The notes: a model not told the origin generated them from the letters alone. A DNA stretch of 64,000 nt from Chrysophaeum taylorii (GCA_029834535.1 JAQMWT010000050.1:62001-126000); one strand, 5' to 3'. Positions 7,700 through 18,212 are shown, counted from the stretch's first letter. A program made the numbers and translations.

Positions 7700-9940
7700 A
7701 TGGAGGAGGAGGAGGAGGAGGAGGAGTTGGGGTCGCTGTCGTCGCGGCCCGACACGGGTCGGCGGCTCTTTTCGTCGTCGTCGTCGTCGGATGAGGAGGA
7801 GGGGTTGTCTTTGTTATCGGCGAGCGCGACGACCCCCACGCTGTCGCTGCCCGAGTCGGGGCCGTCCGGTGATGTCATAGTGAAACCCGCGCGGTGCGAC
7901 GAGATTTCGCGCTTGATGGGTCGAATCGCCGAGCTCGAGGCGCAGGTCGCGCAGGCGCGGGTCGCGCTCCGGGAGCGCCGGGACGTCATCGAGGCCGGGT
8001 TCCGGGACGGTTTGATGGCGAGGGAGGGCGGCCCGATCGACGAGCTCAGGGAACGGCCGACGGAGGAGCTCACGCTGCGCGAGCTGGCCTCGGTGCGCGT
8101 CGGGGACGCGGTGCGGCACGTCAAGGGCGAAGCGGCGGCGGCGCGTGCGGGCGCCGAGGAGGCCGAGCGGCTGCGGCGAGAGGCCGAAAGTCGGGCGCGA
8201 TCGGCAGAAGATTTGAGGGACGCGGCGTCGCGACGCGAGACGTCGCTCCGGAACGAGATAGGTCGGCTCGAGGCCGAGGCAAACGAGATGCGGCGGGTCG
8301 ACGCGGCGCGCCGCGAGGCGTTGAGCGCAGCGCGCGAGGACCGCGCGGCGTTGGCCGTTCTCGAAGCGGAGGGTTCGAGGCGGGAGAGCGAGATGGAGGC
8401 GGCGCGCGAGCAGTCGAGCCGGGCGGCTTCAGCCCTCGAGCGCGCCGCGAATATCGAGGCGACCTGCGGCGCCAAGGTGGCCGACGCCGAGGCGGCCGCA
8501 CGCATCGCGCGCTCCGACGCCGCGCACGCGGCGGCGGCCGCGGGCGCCGAAGCGCGTCGCGCCGACCTCGCCGAACTCCGAGCCGAGCGAGCCGAGCTGG
8601 ACCTCGCCGAGCGCCGCGAAAAGGTCAAAGACCTCGAGGCGCGGCTCGTGCGGGTCGCCGACGAGTACGACGCCAAGCTCGCGCGCAAGACGAGCGATGT
8701 CGAGGCCGCGGCCAAGCGCGAGATCGACGCGCTCCGGGAACAGCGCCGCGACCTCGACCGCTCGGAGCTCGAAGCGCTCCGCGAGGCTCGCCGCGACGCC
8801 GTCGCTGCCCTCGACCGCGAAGCCGACCGCCGCCGCGACCTCGAGCGCGACCTCGACATCGCGCGGAAAGAACGCGACGACGCCCAAGCCCGCAGGCTCG
8901 CGACGACGGCCGACCTCAACGCCGACGCGAAGCTCGCGAATTTCGAGCTCGCGACCGCGCGCGCGGCCCTCGAGGACGTCCGCGCCGATCTCCGCGAGAC
9001 CAAGGCCGAAGCTTCCGTGCTCCGCGAGCAGCTCGACGTCGCCGAGCGCGAACACGCGGCCGTCCTCGCCGACGCGGCCGCGTCCGATCGCGCGTCGCGC
9101 TCGGAGATCGACTCGCTCCGTTTTAAAGTAGCCGCGTACGAACAGCTCGAGCTCGAGTTGGACGCGGCCGTCTTGCGCTGCGCCGACGCGGCCACTGTGG
9201 CCGCCGGCCTCTCGCGCCCCGAGCGCCGCGTCAAGCACGCTGTGTTGCTCGCCCAAAAGCTCCTAAACACCGAGGCCGACTGCTCGAGGCTCGCTCTCGA
9301 AAAGGATCGCGCCGAGGCTCAAGCTGCCGCGGCCCGGGCCGCCCTCGCGAGAGCCAACGCCCGTCTCCTCGACGCCTCCAAGCCCGCGAGGTACCTCCTC
9401 GACGCCCTTTCCAAGCGCGACGCCGACGTCGCCGACCTCAGACGCAAGCTCGACGACGCGCGATCGAACGCCGAGGCTGCCGCGTCCAGGGCCAAGGACG
9501 CGGCCGACCATTCCGACGCCCTCCAGGCCGAGGTCCACCGCCTCCTCAAGCACCGCGCCGAGCTCGCGCAGCTCAAGACCCTCCTTTCACACCTGCGTTC
9601 CGATCCCGCCGCCCTCCCGCCGCCTCGCCCATCAACGACGACGACGACGACGACGACGATGATGCCTCCGCATCAGTTGCCTCCGATGATGACGATGATG
9701 ATGCCTCCAAATCCGAATCCGTCTCCGATGATGATGATGCCTCCGAATCCGAATCCGAATCCGTCTCCGATGATGCCGCCGCCTGTGCGCCCAATGCCAC
9801 CACCCGGCGCCGCCGCCGCCGCCGCGATGCCCGCCGCGCCCCTCGCCTCGCACACGACCTACGCCGCGCCGCCCGCCCCCGCGCTGCCCTCGTCCTCGGG
9901 CTGGCACTCCAAACAGGCGCGCGTCGGCGAAGTCTGCTGA
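7700..9940 (+). CDS. Large coiled-coil protein with Pro/Met-rich tail
   Basis: A 746-residue protein. The ATG at 7700 is preferred over the upstream in-frame TTG at 7676. Residues 1-60 are acidic and Ser-rich. Residues ~75-630 are an almost uninterrupted Ala/Glu/Arg/Asp heptad-rich helix (for example DLEARLVRVADEYDAKL), typical of structural coiled coils of the centrosome, Golgi or cytoskeleton. The last ~110 residues are a Thr/Met/Pro/Asn repeat (MMPPNPNPSP repeated). No catalytic domain is seen. A 533-codon antisense ORF inside it is a codon-bias shadow. The nearby SFI1-like gene makes a basal-body role tempting, but that is only inference. Confidence 0.75.
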   Translation: MEEEEEEEELGSLSSRPDTGRRLFSSSSSSDEEEGLSLLSASATTPTLSLPESGPSGDVIVKPARCDEISRLMGRIAELEAQVAQARVALRERRDVIEAGFRDGLMAREGGPIDELRERPTEELTLRELASVRVGDAVRHVKGEAAAARAGAEEAERLRREAESRARSAEDLRDAASRRETSLRNEIGRLEAEANEMRRVDAARREALSAAREDRAALAVLEAEGSRRESEMEAAREQSSRAASALERAANIEATCGAKVADAEAAARIARSDAAHAAAAAGAEARRADLAELRAERAELDLAERREKVKDLEARLVRVADEYDAKLARKTSDVEAAAKREIDALREQRRDLDRSELEALREARRDAVAALDREADRRRDLERDLDIARKERDDAQARRLATTADLNADAKLANFELATARAALEDVRADLRETKAEASVLREQLDVAEREHAAVLADAAASDRASRSEIDSLRFKVAAYEQLELELDAAVLRCADAATVAAGLSRPERRVKHAVLLAQKLLNTEADCSRLALEKDRAEAQAAAARAALARANARLLDASKPARYLLDALSKRDADVADLRRKLDDARSNAEAAASRAKDAADHSDALQAEVHRLLKHRAELAQLKTLLSHLRSDPAALPPPRPSTTTTTTTTMMPPHQLPPMMTMMMPPNPNPSPMMMMPPNPNPNPSPMMPPPVRPMPPPGAAAAAAMPAAPLASHTTYAAPPAPALPSSSGWHSKQARVGEVC

Positions 9941-10300
9941 GTCACCACCTTATTATCATGGAGATCACGAGACTATAATATGATTGATAGAAAAATAAAT
10001 ACGCCATCATCCTCGTCGTAACAGAGGAGAGGCGACGGCACTGGTGGGTCCTTCTTCATTCGGCCACTTTATGAGGTGAAGCGAAAGAGAGAGCGGGCTT
10101 GACATGTGACACGTCCACCACGACACTGGTGTTGTTGTTGTTTTTTCTGGAGATGCGGCGTAGAAGTGCTTGATCTGACCTTGGCGCGAGCTCGCTCGTG
10201 CTCGATCTCTCACTCTCACTCTCACTCTCTCTCGAGGAGGGTACTACTTTTGAGGACCAACCAACCAACCAAGAAAAAATATGGTGCGGCAGACACCACC

Positions 10301-10331
<31 letters not shown>

Positions 10332-10537
10332 GCATGGTAGAGGCGCGTCCAACGCGACGTGCCTCGGGCGACGACGGCGCGGCGACAGCACGAGCGCGCC
10401 CGAGGCAATAATACTGGGAGAAAGCTGTCTGCGTGTCGTAGGGAGCGGAGCGAAAGGCGACGACGGCGCGCGACGAGTGCGTCGCACAAAGAGGAATAGC
10501 TAAAAGCGAAAAGAGGAGAATCACAACGAGCGGCGAC
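9941..10537. other. Intergenic region between convergent genes
   Basis: About 600 bp between the 3-prime ends of the coiled-coil and HSF genes. It contains a CT-rich run near 10204-10234, a GGTT/AACC-type run near 10256-10270 and a CAA/CAC triplet run at 10296-10332. No gene seen; probably two 3-prime UTRs. Confidence 0.6.
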
Positions 10538-13280
10538 CTAGCGAGGACCGAATCCAAAGGCCTGGTTCGAAGCCTCAAACGAGTTCTGAGCCTCGAAGAT
10601 TCCTTCAATCTCGTGGCGCTCGAGGCCGTCGTTCGTCGGCGGCGGCGCGTAGTGGTCGTTGTGGACCGGACTTCTCCCGAAATTGGCGAGCGTATTGACA
10701 ACCTCGGCCGTGTCGTCGAAGCCGCGCGCCCAGTCGTCGCTCGAGAGCGAGATGCTGCGGCGGAGCAGGCTCGTCTCGTCCTCCGAGTTTAGGCGGTTGA
10801 ACGACCGAGGTCTGCCGTGCGACGTCGCCGACGGCGGCTGCGACACGTCGGGCGCGAAGGTCACGTGGGCGTCCCCCTTGGATGCCTCGCTCGGAACTGT
10901 CTCCGACGCCACCTTGCCGTCGCTACGCTTGGGCGTTCGTCGCTTGGCCCGTTGCTTTGGCGGCGACCGTTGCGGCCGCGCGTACGCATACGCCCGCGGC
11001 AAGTAGTACGGATACAAGGCCTGCTCGTCCGGCGCGCCACCCTGGCTGAGCCCCTCGAGGTGCTCCGGCTGGTAGAACCGCGGCTGCTGCGGCGGGCCTC
11101 GCTGCCGAGACGACGTCGACGTCGCCGACGGAGGCAACGAGAACGCGTTGCTCGCCGACGCGGCCGCCGCGGCGCGCGACGCGTCCTCGGGCGCCGCGCC
11201 GTCGAAACAGAACGATGGTAAGCTATAGAGCGAAGCCGTCGGCGAGATAGGATGCTGGAAGAACGTCTCGGCCCGGGCGAGGTCGCTGTTGGTTGGGCTT
11301 ATGCCGTTAGGAATCGACGTCGGCGTGAGGCCCAACGGCACGGCAAAGTCGTGCTGTCGCTCGCCCGCCGGCGTCTCGTTCCGCTCGTCCTCCTCCCCAT
11401 ACTGCTGCTCCCCATATCGCTGCTCCGCATACTGCTCCTGTTGCTGCTGCTGCGCGTTGAACGTGATGGGGCCGACCTTGCTGGGTCCCGACGGCCGGCC
11501 GCCATTCTGGGCGCGCTTTCCGCCGGCCGCCTGCTTGGCGGCCGGCCTCTTGTTCGACGACGACGCGCCGTTCGACGACATGTCCAACATGTAGGGCCGG
11601 TCGATACTTTGGTGTTGTTGCCCCCACTGCGCGGTCGACGGCGGCGCCACCATTTCGCCGTCGCCGGTCTGCGGCATGTCCCCGCCGCCCCACGCGGCCT
11701 GCGCGAGGCCGGGATACGGCTGGTACGGTCGCCCGTACGCGTCGCGCCGGCCGTACTGGTACGAGCCGAGATTGGGCATCGAAGCCGTTCGCTCGAGCGG
11801 CCGGTCTCGCCCGTAGGCCGCCGTAGTCATGGGGGGACCTCCCCACGGGACCGCCGCGCGCATTCCGCCCTGAAGCGTCGCGGCCGCAGACTTCTCGTCG
11901 GGACGCAGATTCGCGTACAAGCCCTCGACCTTCGTCGGCGGGTACCCCACCAATTGCTGCTGCTGCTGTTGCGACGACGACGACGACGACTCCTCCCGCG
12001 CCTGGTCGCGGGCCTCTGGCAACGGGTACATCTGCTGCTGTTCCAGGTAAGGTTGCAGTTGCCATTCGTCGCCCGGGCGCCGACGCTCGCCCTTGAGCTG
12101 CTTGCCGCCGCGTTTTGTCGCCGAAGATGCGTTCTTCTGGATCGCCCGCGGCTCCTTGCCATCTCCCATCTTGGACGAAAAATCGCCCTCGACAGCCTGC
12201 TGCGCGCGATGTCACAACACTGCTCCAGAGGGACTCGAGGTACTGACCATGTACGCGGGAGCCGGGCTGTTCGACGGGAACGGCATGGCCATCTTCTGCA
12301 CGACCGGCATACGGTGCGGCTCGTACCGGCCGTGGTCGCCCAAGCTCCAGTGCGCCTCGGCACCTTGATGTTGCGGCTGCACACACAATGGGAGGCGTCT
12401 CAAGAATGTATTGCTTGTTAGGGTGGTTTGTTTGCGTTGGACTCGATCGCTCTTACCGGCGGCGGGTGCGCGAATCGTTGCCGCTTTATGTCGTGGGTCT
12501 CGTACTCGCCCGGCAACGCGTGCGGCGCAGTCGAATAGGGTCGCTTGTTCGTGGGTGACGTGCGAGAGGGCGCGTTCTTGAGCTGCTGCGGCCGCACGGA
12601 AAAGTTGTCGACGCAATCCTTCTTGACGTCGGCCGAATCGATCGAGGCCTTCTTCGCGCGCGACCCCGTCTTACTTGGTTGGGGCGACCGTTGGACTCGC
12701 CTGAGGCGGCCAAAAAAAAGGTTACGGCCACTTCAACGACACACTCACGTCAAGAGCTCGGGCATCTCTCGGACGAAAAACTTGTGTTCAAAGGCGCCCG
12801 ACTCGTTCTTTCGAAACCCGTACAGGTTGAGTTGGCGCTGAAAACTCGCGTAGCGCGAGTGTCGGAAGTATTTGACCAGCGTGTTGGCGATGAACGAGCT
12901 CAAGTCCGATATCATCTGAGTGTGGCGATGAGATGAGTCGACTTTCGACTTTCGACGACATTCGATCGCGACGACGAAAAAATTGCGTCGCGCGGGTCAA
13001 ACAACACAAAGAGAAACACGGGAGTACCCACGAAAGCGCGGCCCTCCTGAGTCCAGTGGATGATGTCCTTGGATTCGCGCTCGAGCATCAAAAAAAGGAG
13101 ATGCGGAAAAGCTTGTGGAGCGCCGCGTTTGCCCGTTCGCGGAAGTTCCTTGAGATTTAGCAGGGACGTTTCGCGACGATCGGGCGGGTCCGTCTTGCCC
13201 GGCTCGGGAATCTTGGCATTGGTGAGCCACGGTAGAGCAATCTTGGCCGCGGCGGGGGGCTCCGCCGGCTCCTCGGACAT
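10538..13280 (-). CDS. Heat-shock-factor-type transcription factor, five exons
   Basis: Exons 13280-13032, 12915-12749, 12700-12457, 12376-12248 and 12196-10538 give 815 residues. All four introns (116, 48, 80 and 51 bp) are GT-AG with matching phase. Exon 1 ends in the first half of an HSF DNA-binding domain (FPHLLFLMLE, IIHWTQEGRAF). Exon 2 supplies the second half (LVKYFRHSRYASFQRQLNLY, then GFRKNESGAFEHKFF); the spacing across the junction matches the family exactly. HSFs bind nGAAn repeats through this winged helix, and the family is expanded in diatoms and relatives. The remaining ~650 residues are low complexity, rich in Gln, Pro, Ser and Tyr. I see no clear heptad oligomerisation region, as is common for stramenopile HSFs. 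Confidence 0.9.
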
Positions 13281-13870
13281 ACTATACTCCTGCGGTCGTG
13301 AAAATTAACTAGTCCGACAAGCCTGTACTCTCTGACACGCAAGTTTTTGCAACGAACCCCCGAATTACAGCCCGTACTTGAAGATACACAACTCGATCGC
13401 TAGGATAGTTTGTCTTGCCTTCGAATCTTAGGGGAATGCTGCCCTCGAAGCCGACAAAGAAGAGATACGTATCTTGAACCAGCAAAAGTTTTGCTAGAGG
13501 GCAGTGGCACACAAGGTCGGACCCTTCTGAACCCTAATGATCGTTGTCTTATCTTTCTGTTCCTTACCCTTCTTCAACTCGCGGTTCATTTCCTTTTCTT
13601 TTCTGATCAGATTCTTCTTCTTCTACTAGTCTACAACTTCCTTCCGGGGGGTGGCTGCGGCAGCAAAGGAGCCACGAGAAGGGGTTAAATCCGAAGTCAA
13701 CGCCAAACCGCCGCTCGGGCGCACGATGTACGCGGCCGAAAAAAGCAAAGCCCCACGTTCGACCCCGAGAATCATGCATACTATCCCCATACTAGGAACC
13801 CCGACAAAAAAACTCCAGAAAGGCGCCGTCGCCAGATGTCCTTCCTTCCTCCCTTCCTTCCTTCCTTCCT
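13281..13870. other. Intergenic region between HSF and TRAPPC2 genes
   Basis: About 590 bp upstream of the HSF start and downstream of the TRAPPC2 stop. It has a CTTC-rich stretch at 13570-13625 and a CCTT tetranucleotide run at 13839-13871 that ends at the TRAPPC2 stop codon. No supported ORF; it likely holds the HSF promoter. Confidence 0.5.
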
Positions 13871-14444
13871 TCAAAAGTACCGTCTCGCGATAGCCTGGAT
13901 GCGCTGGTCGAAGGAGGCGGACATAATGGGTGTGTCGTAGGTGTAGAACGGGTTCATGAGGAGCTGCGCGCAGCGTGACAATGACCACTTTACAACGTAC
14001 CCTGACGTAGGCCTCGTAAACTTCCTGGAAGAAGCTCCGAACCTGGTCCTCGTTGCGGCCCTCGTGGAGCAAAAGAAACCTTATGTTTCCGGCGGTTATC
14101 TGCGTCGACGCTCTCCGCTCGCAGCAGCGCAGAGAGACGACGCACGAAAGCAAATACGTTCTGGTCGTTGAAGCGGTCGACGATCTTGAGGTACATGTTG
14201 TTGGTCGACTCGGAGGCTTCGTCGACCATGTCCATCGCCGAGTGCAGGATGAACTGGTTGAGATGGGCGGTGTCTTCCGACTGGGGACGACGACCTCACG
14301 GCGAACACGCTCGCGGCGCGCACCTTAGGCTGCGCCGTACCGGTCGAAAACTCGGCCTCGTACCTGCGCCTTGCTTATTACGAGGTCTGTGCGAGACCCC
14401 ACGCACAGCGGCTCCTTGGAGCCTACGATAAGCAGCATCGGCAT
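13871..14444 (-). CDS. TRAPPC2: TRAPP complex subunit 2 (sedlin), five exons
   Basis: Exons 14444-14407, 14363-14324, 14280-14146, 14099-14001 and 13963-13871 join in phase to a 134-residue protein, close to the ~140 residues of animal sedlin. The longin-like fold is recognisable: MLLIVG start, YEAEFSTGTA, EDTAHLNQFILHSAMDMVDE, NNMYLKIVDRFN, ITAGNIRFLLLHEG, FFQEVYEAYV and MNPFYTYDTPIMSASFD. TRAPPC2 is a core subunit of the TRAPP tether, the GEF for Rab1/Ypt1 in ER-Golgi traffic. The four introns are only 43, 43, 46 and 37 bp, with GTGCG or GTACG donors. The first junction is fixed by requiring LYEAEF, which a GTGCGT donor provides. Confidence 0.93.
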
Positions 14445-14519
14445 GAAGACAGAACTCCTCAAAACCTTGCCCTCAATTCCAGCCCAAACCCTATATTTGT
14501 TTCCACAACGGGTCGAAGA

Positions 14520-14557
14520 TGGAGCTCATTACTGAGGCGAAGAATGCGATGCACTTC

Positions 14558-14591
<34 letters not shown>

Positions 14592-15507
14592 GCCAACAAC
14601 GTGCGGAGTCGGCAAGAGGTGTTCACGCTCGAGCACGAGATGCTGCGGTGGGTCGCCGACGTCGCCGGCGTGTGGCGGCCTCGTAACGATTGGCGCTGGG
14701 GAGCGTGGCAAGTCGTCGTGTTTTCGTCGTCGTTGTTTTTCTTCTTGCTAAGCGTCTTTCAGGCCTTGTCGAGGCTCACGGTCCGGGCTGGGGTCAGCAT
14801 CACGAATTGGGGCGGCGGCAGCCACGCGGTCGTCTTGACGCCGGAGCTCGCGATGGATTGCGCGCCCACCATATCTTTTATTCGTTCCGTCTATTACCTC
14901 CGCGACCAACAACACCTCGACACCAACATAGCCGTGCTCGCAGGCAAAGGTTGTGGATCGAACGTGTGGTTGAGGAGGTTCTTCGCGGGGCGCGTGCGAC
15001 GCCACGCGAACGTCCTCGTCGCGGGCCACATCTCGTCACGATCGGCGCCATCATTGTCAAATATGGGACCCAGAACCCATCCTGGTATTTACCAATTTTG
15101 TTTGTGCAGGAGTTTCTGTGGTTCGTTCCCGTCGTCGCGTTCGCAGCCCTGTTCGTGACGATATTCGAGGCCCGCGCCGCTTACGAACTGGGAGCTCGGT
15201 GGTCGAGTTGAGAGACGTCGAGAATTTTTTTGAGCTGAGCGACCTCCGCCTCGCCGCCAACGAATTTTCGCAGGGGGGGATCAAAGAATCGACCCACCGG
15301 TTCCGGTTCTTCATCGCGTTCCAGCAGCTCACTATCCGAGCGTGCTCCCTCGCTCTTCTCCTCTTCGTCGACGCGTTTCACGGCCACTTCGACGACCTCG
15401 TCACCAAGATATTAGTGGTGGCTCCCCTGCGCCATTTCCTTTCTCGTCATCGCGAATTCAATCACTTTCCTCGCCGCCGCCGCCGCGCGCGTGACGGCCA
15501 AGTTTGA
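14520..15507 (+). CDS. Multi-exon membrane protein, gene model unresolved
   Basis: Membrane-protein-like stretches appear in different plus frames and are split by probable short introns. They include an early segment with LEHEMLRWVADVAGVWRP; WYLPILFVQEFLWFVPVVAF followed by AALFVTIFEA (about 15085-15175); and RDVENFFELSDLRLAANEFS, then FRFFIAFQQLTIRACSLALL (about 15210-15360). Polypyrimidine-AG acceptors are visible at about 14761, 14942 and 15109. I could not join the exons with consistent phase. A CAG run at 14558-14588 encodes polyGln or polyAla depending on frame. The start, the end and even the strand of the first part are uncertain, and the family is not recognised. Confidence 0.4.
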
Positions 15508-15573
15508 CGCGCTATCTAGGTCAGAATATCGACGCTCATCCTCCTCGGGGCCGGCCGTCCAGAGATGCGGATT

Positions 15574-16077
15574 TTATAGTGATAACCGCCAGCCTAGGAG
15601 CTCGTTCTCTTCGGTCGCCACGACGAGGGCCGCCCACGACGACGACGACGACGACGACACTGACGACGACGACACTGACGACGGCTCTCCTACAATGGTA
15701 ATCTCGAGCGAGTTTCGCGGGGGGAGCGCGCCGGAACCGTCGCCCGCGATCTTAAACATCTCCCTTCCGGGGCCGACGATTTCGGCTTTGAAGGCCACCC
15801 AGGTCGGCTCGCGGTTCTCGACGCGAACCACCGGGCCTGGCACCACCTTGGCCTGCGACCAATCCTCGACCCTCGCCCGCGCGAGGAGTCGGTCGAGGAC
15901 CGGTGGTGTGTTCCGAGCGGCCTCCGTCGTCGGGGTCGAAGCGTAGTCGGCTCCCGCCAGAGATTGGGCGTCGGGGGCGCCAAAGTCGTACTTACCGCCG
16001 TGCTGGTTCCCGACGTAGTCGCGGATGTTGGAGAAGGCCACAACCACAACAGAGGTCGCGTAGATGTAGGCGTACAT
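15574..16077 (-). CDS. Hypothetical protein with N-terminal hydrophobic segment
   Basis: Starting at the ATG at 16077 this frame gives 167 residues. It has a hydrophobic N-terminus (YIYATSVVVVAFSN), then a soluble region containing NIRDYVGNQHGGKYDFG, a beta-rich part (WVAFKAEIVGP, NSLEITIVG), and a Ser-rich end that may be intron read-through. The start codon is only 9 bp from the ATG of the divergent SAPS gene at 16087. The frame runs on upstream across that gene, but that part is a codon-bias shadow. Family not recognised; more exons downstream are possible. Confidence 0.45.
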   Translation of the reverse strand: MYAYIYATSVVVVAFSNIRDYVGNQHGGKYDFGAPDAQSLAGADYASTPTTEAARNTPPVLDRLLARARVEDWSQAKVVPGPVVRVENREPTWVAFKAEIVGPGREMFKIAGDGSGALPPRNSLEITIVGEPSSVSSSSVSSSSSSSWAALVVATEENELLGWRLSL

Positions 16078-16086
16078 ACTATAAAG
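16078..16086. promoter_or_regulatory. Nine-base gap between divergent start codons
   Basis: The minus-strand ATG (16075-16077) and plus-strand ATG (16087-16089) are separated by ACTATAAAG, a TATA-like sequence on the plus strand. If both starts are right, each promoter must lie within the neighbouring coding region or transcription must start at or near the ATG. One start may instead belong to an unrecognised upstream exon. Confidence 0.35.
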
Positions 16087-17361
16087 ATGCTGTTCAGTTT
16101 TCAGGAGAGCGGCGTCCAGAACATCCTCGAGGAGTACAAGAAGGGTATCGTGGAGGCGAAGAACGCTCTGAGGTCGCTCGTCTGCGATTCCGAAGTGCTT
16201 CAGGAGCTGAAACGACGCGACGAGGAGCTCATCAATTTTCTCGCCGCGAACGTTGCGGGCCTCGTCGCTACCATCGCCGACGGGAGCGACGAGGAGGCCC
16301 AGACCGCCGTGGAGATCTTGTGTTCGGAGCACGAGGAAATCTCGCGGGGTCTAACGCACCATCTCGACGCCGTGTTCGAGGGGTTACTCAAAGAACGACG
16401 ACGCGAGGGCGCGTTCGAGCGCGTCGCGGCCGTCGTTTCTCGCCGCCACCGCGCGTCGCTCGTCAAGTGGGTCCCGCCCGCGCTCTTCAAAGACCTCGCG
16501 CAACACGTCGAGCGACAGTGTGTAGCGCGCACGCTGAGTCTCGTATTTGGGTGCGCCGTCCGACCGCTCCGAGTAGACTCGACGATTCTCGTCGGACGGC
16601 TCGGCGATCCCTCGGCGACCGAAGCGGCGGCGGCCTCGGTGCTGTTGGGGCTCTTCAAACGAAACCCCCCGCCCCCCGAGATCATCCTCGAGGTCCTCGA
16701 CGTGGTCGACCCCGCCGAGGATCCGGAGGAAGAAGCGCGCGCCGCGGCCGCTTTCGACGTCGCCATAAGTCTTATCCCTCGCGCCTCCGATCGACACCTC
16801 GACCACCTCGCCCCGCGCCTCTGCGACCTCTTGCGCCTGCGACCTCGCGTTGGCGCCCACGGCGTCAAGGCCGCGGCCTTCGTGGCGGATGTCCTCCGGA
16901 CGAGGCCTTCTTTGGACTACGACAAACCGCTTGCCGCGGCGATCGATCTCTTCTTCGCCTTTCCCGACCACTCGCTCTTGCACCGCGTCGTGGCGACCTG
17001 TCTGATCGACGTCGTCCGCATCGACCCGGACGCCGCCCTCCGCTTCGCACTCCTCGACCGACTCCCGAAGGCCGTTCTCTCGCCACTCCCGACCTCCCTC
17101 AAAGCCCACGCGATTCTCGTCTGCGAGGCTCTCGCCGCCGCGCTCTACGCGGCGCTCCCGATCAACCCGGCCTTTCGACCTGTCGCGGTGGTGCGGGATG
17201 CGCCTCCCCCGCCGCCGATGAGGAAACAAGACGACCTTATGCTTTTTCTCGACTTCCTCGCCTTGGTCGTTTCGACGGAAACGGCCAACAAGCAGCCTCC
17301 TCTTCCCGACTCGGAAGCCGGCGGCCCGGGCACCGCCCCGGCAGGGACTAGAGTATCATGA
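16087..17361 (+). CDS. SAPS-domain protein, PP6 regulatory subunit-like
   Basis: A 424-residue protein starting at the ATG at 16087. The N-terminus follows the SAPS/PPP6R pattern: a short helix (VQNILEEYKKG), then VLQELKRRDEELINFLAANV, matching the VLQECK..N.KLLEFL block of PP6R proteins, then VEILCSE and repeated helices. SAPS proteins bind the PP6/Sit4 catalytic phosphatase and help choose its targets. Residues 150-400 look like further HEAT-like helices (LLGLFKRN, LHRVVATCLIDVVRIDP). It is shorter than animal PP6R (~800-900 residues), so 3-prime exons may be missing or the C-terminal region reduced. PP4R3-like proteins are the main alternative. Confidence 0.65.
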   Translation: MLFSFQESGVQNILEEYKKGIVEAKNALRSLVCDSEVLQELKRRDEELINFLAANVAGLVATIADGSDEEAQTAVEILCSEHEEISRGLTHHLDAVFEGLLKERRREGAFERVAAVVSRRHRASLVKWVPPALFKDLAQHVERQCVARTLSLVFGCAVRPLRVDSTILVGRLGDPSATEAAAASVLLGLFKRNPPPPEIILEVLDVVDPAEDPEEEARAAAAFDVAISLIPRASDRHLDHLAPRLCDLLRLRPRVGAHGVKAAAFVADVLRTRPSLDYDKPLAAAIDLFFAFPDHSLLHRVVATCLIDVVRIDPDAALRFALLDRLPKAVLSPLPTSLKAHAILVCEALAAALYAALPINPAFRPVAVVRDAPPPPPMRKQDDLMLFLDFLALVVSTETANKQPPLPDSEAGGPGTAPAGTRVS

Positions 17362-18212
17362 TGATGATGATGATGCCTGCACATCGTCGTCGTCGTCGTC
17401 GTACGGCTGGATCGTCATACTCTGCGTATCACTCCTCCTCCCAGCATAATAACAGAAAAAAGAAATGACCTTGGGGGGTACTTTTGGGACGCTGTCGCGA
17501 ATTTCGGCATCGGGGTGCGTCACCTGCTTCTTCTTCTTCTTTTTTATCCCTGCCTGCGTCTCGAGGATACGACGCCCCCGCTGCGCTCGAGGTCCGCGAA
17601 TCGCGCGCGCGCATCGACGCTGCGATCGTTTCGTCGGTTGGAAAGAAAGAGCGTTTCCTTGTGGCGATGAGAAGACAGACTCCAAGGGTCCTCCTGGTCG
17701 CAAGAGCCCCGTGTGTCTCGCACGACGTGAACCGCGCGCGCAGCCCAAAAGTGCTCTCGTAGCCTCGCACCTCGGGGGTCGTCAATCCTAAGGCCGACCC
17801 GAGACTCGGGCTCGACGAACAAACACCGAGGCTTCAAGTGCTTGCGCCCGCGGGCTTTGACCTCATCCACCTGCCATGGCAGGGGCGGCGCCCCCCGCCG
17901 ACGAACGAACCCTCCCTCGCGTTTTGCCTTCTTAAAACGAACGAACGAACGAACGAACGAACGAACGAACGAACGCTCGATTCTTCTTTGCCTACCCACT
18001 AATAACCCAACTTGGTTGAGGTCAACTTCTACTCACCACAGTTCTCCTTTCCGCTTGACGCTCGGACTCCCGCCAATCTAAGCTGCTTTTATTCGGCGCA
18101 CCCCTTAGAGTTAACTAACTCACTCTACTGTCACTCACTCACCAAAACTTGGTTTTCGGCATTGTCAATTTTCGGGGGTCATGTCACCAGTGGCCCAGAT
18201 CTCGCTGCCGTT
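17362..18212. other. Intergenic region with tetranucleotide repeat
   Basis: About 850 bp between convergent genes. It includes ATG/GAT and CGT triplet runs at 17358-17402, a CTT run near 17528-17543, and a (GAAC)n run of nine to ten units at 17937-17975. The ORFs in the region are short and low complexity. No gene seen. Confidence 0.5.
17937..17975 (+). repeat. (GAAC)n microsatellite
   Basis: About ten tandem GAAC/ACGA units. Tetranucleotide tracts (GACA, AAAC, GAAC, CCTT) are common in the intergenic DNA of this window. Confidence 0.9.

Noticed and set aside
7669-9270. 533-codon minus-strand ORF, Ser/Arg/Ala-rich
   Set aside because: Exact antisense of the coiled-coil gene. The composition is what the complement of GAG/GCG/CGC codons gives, it has no domain, and there is no independent start context.
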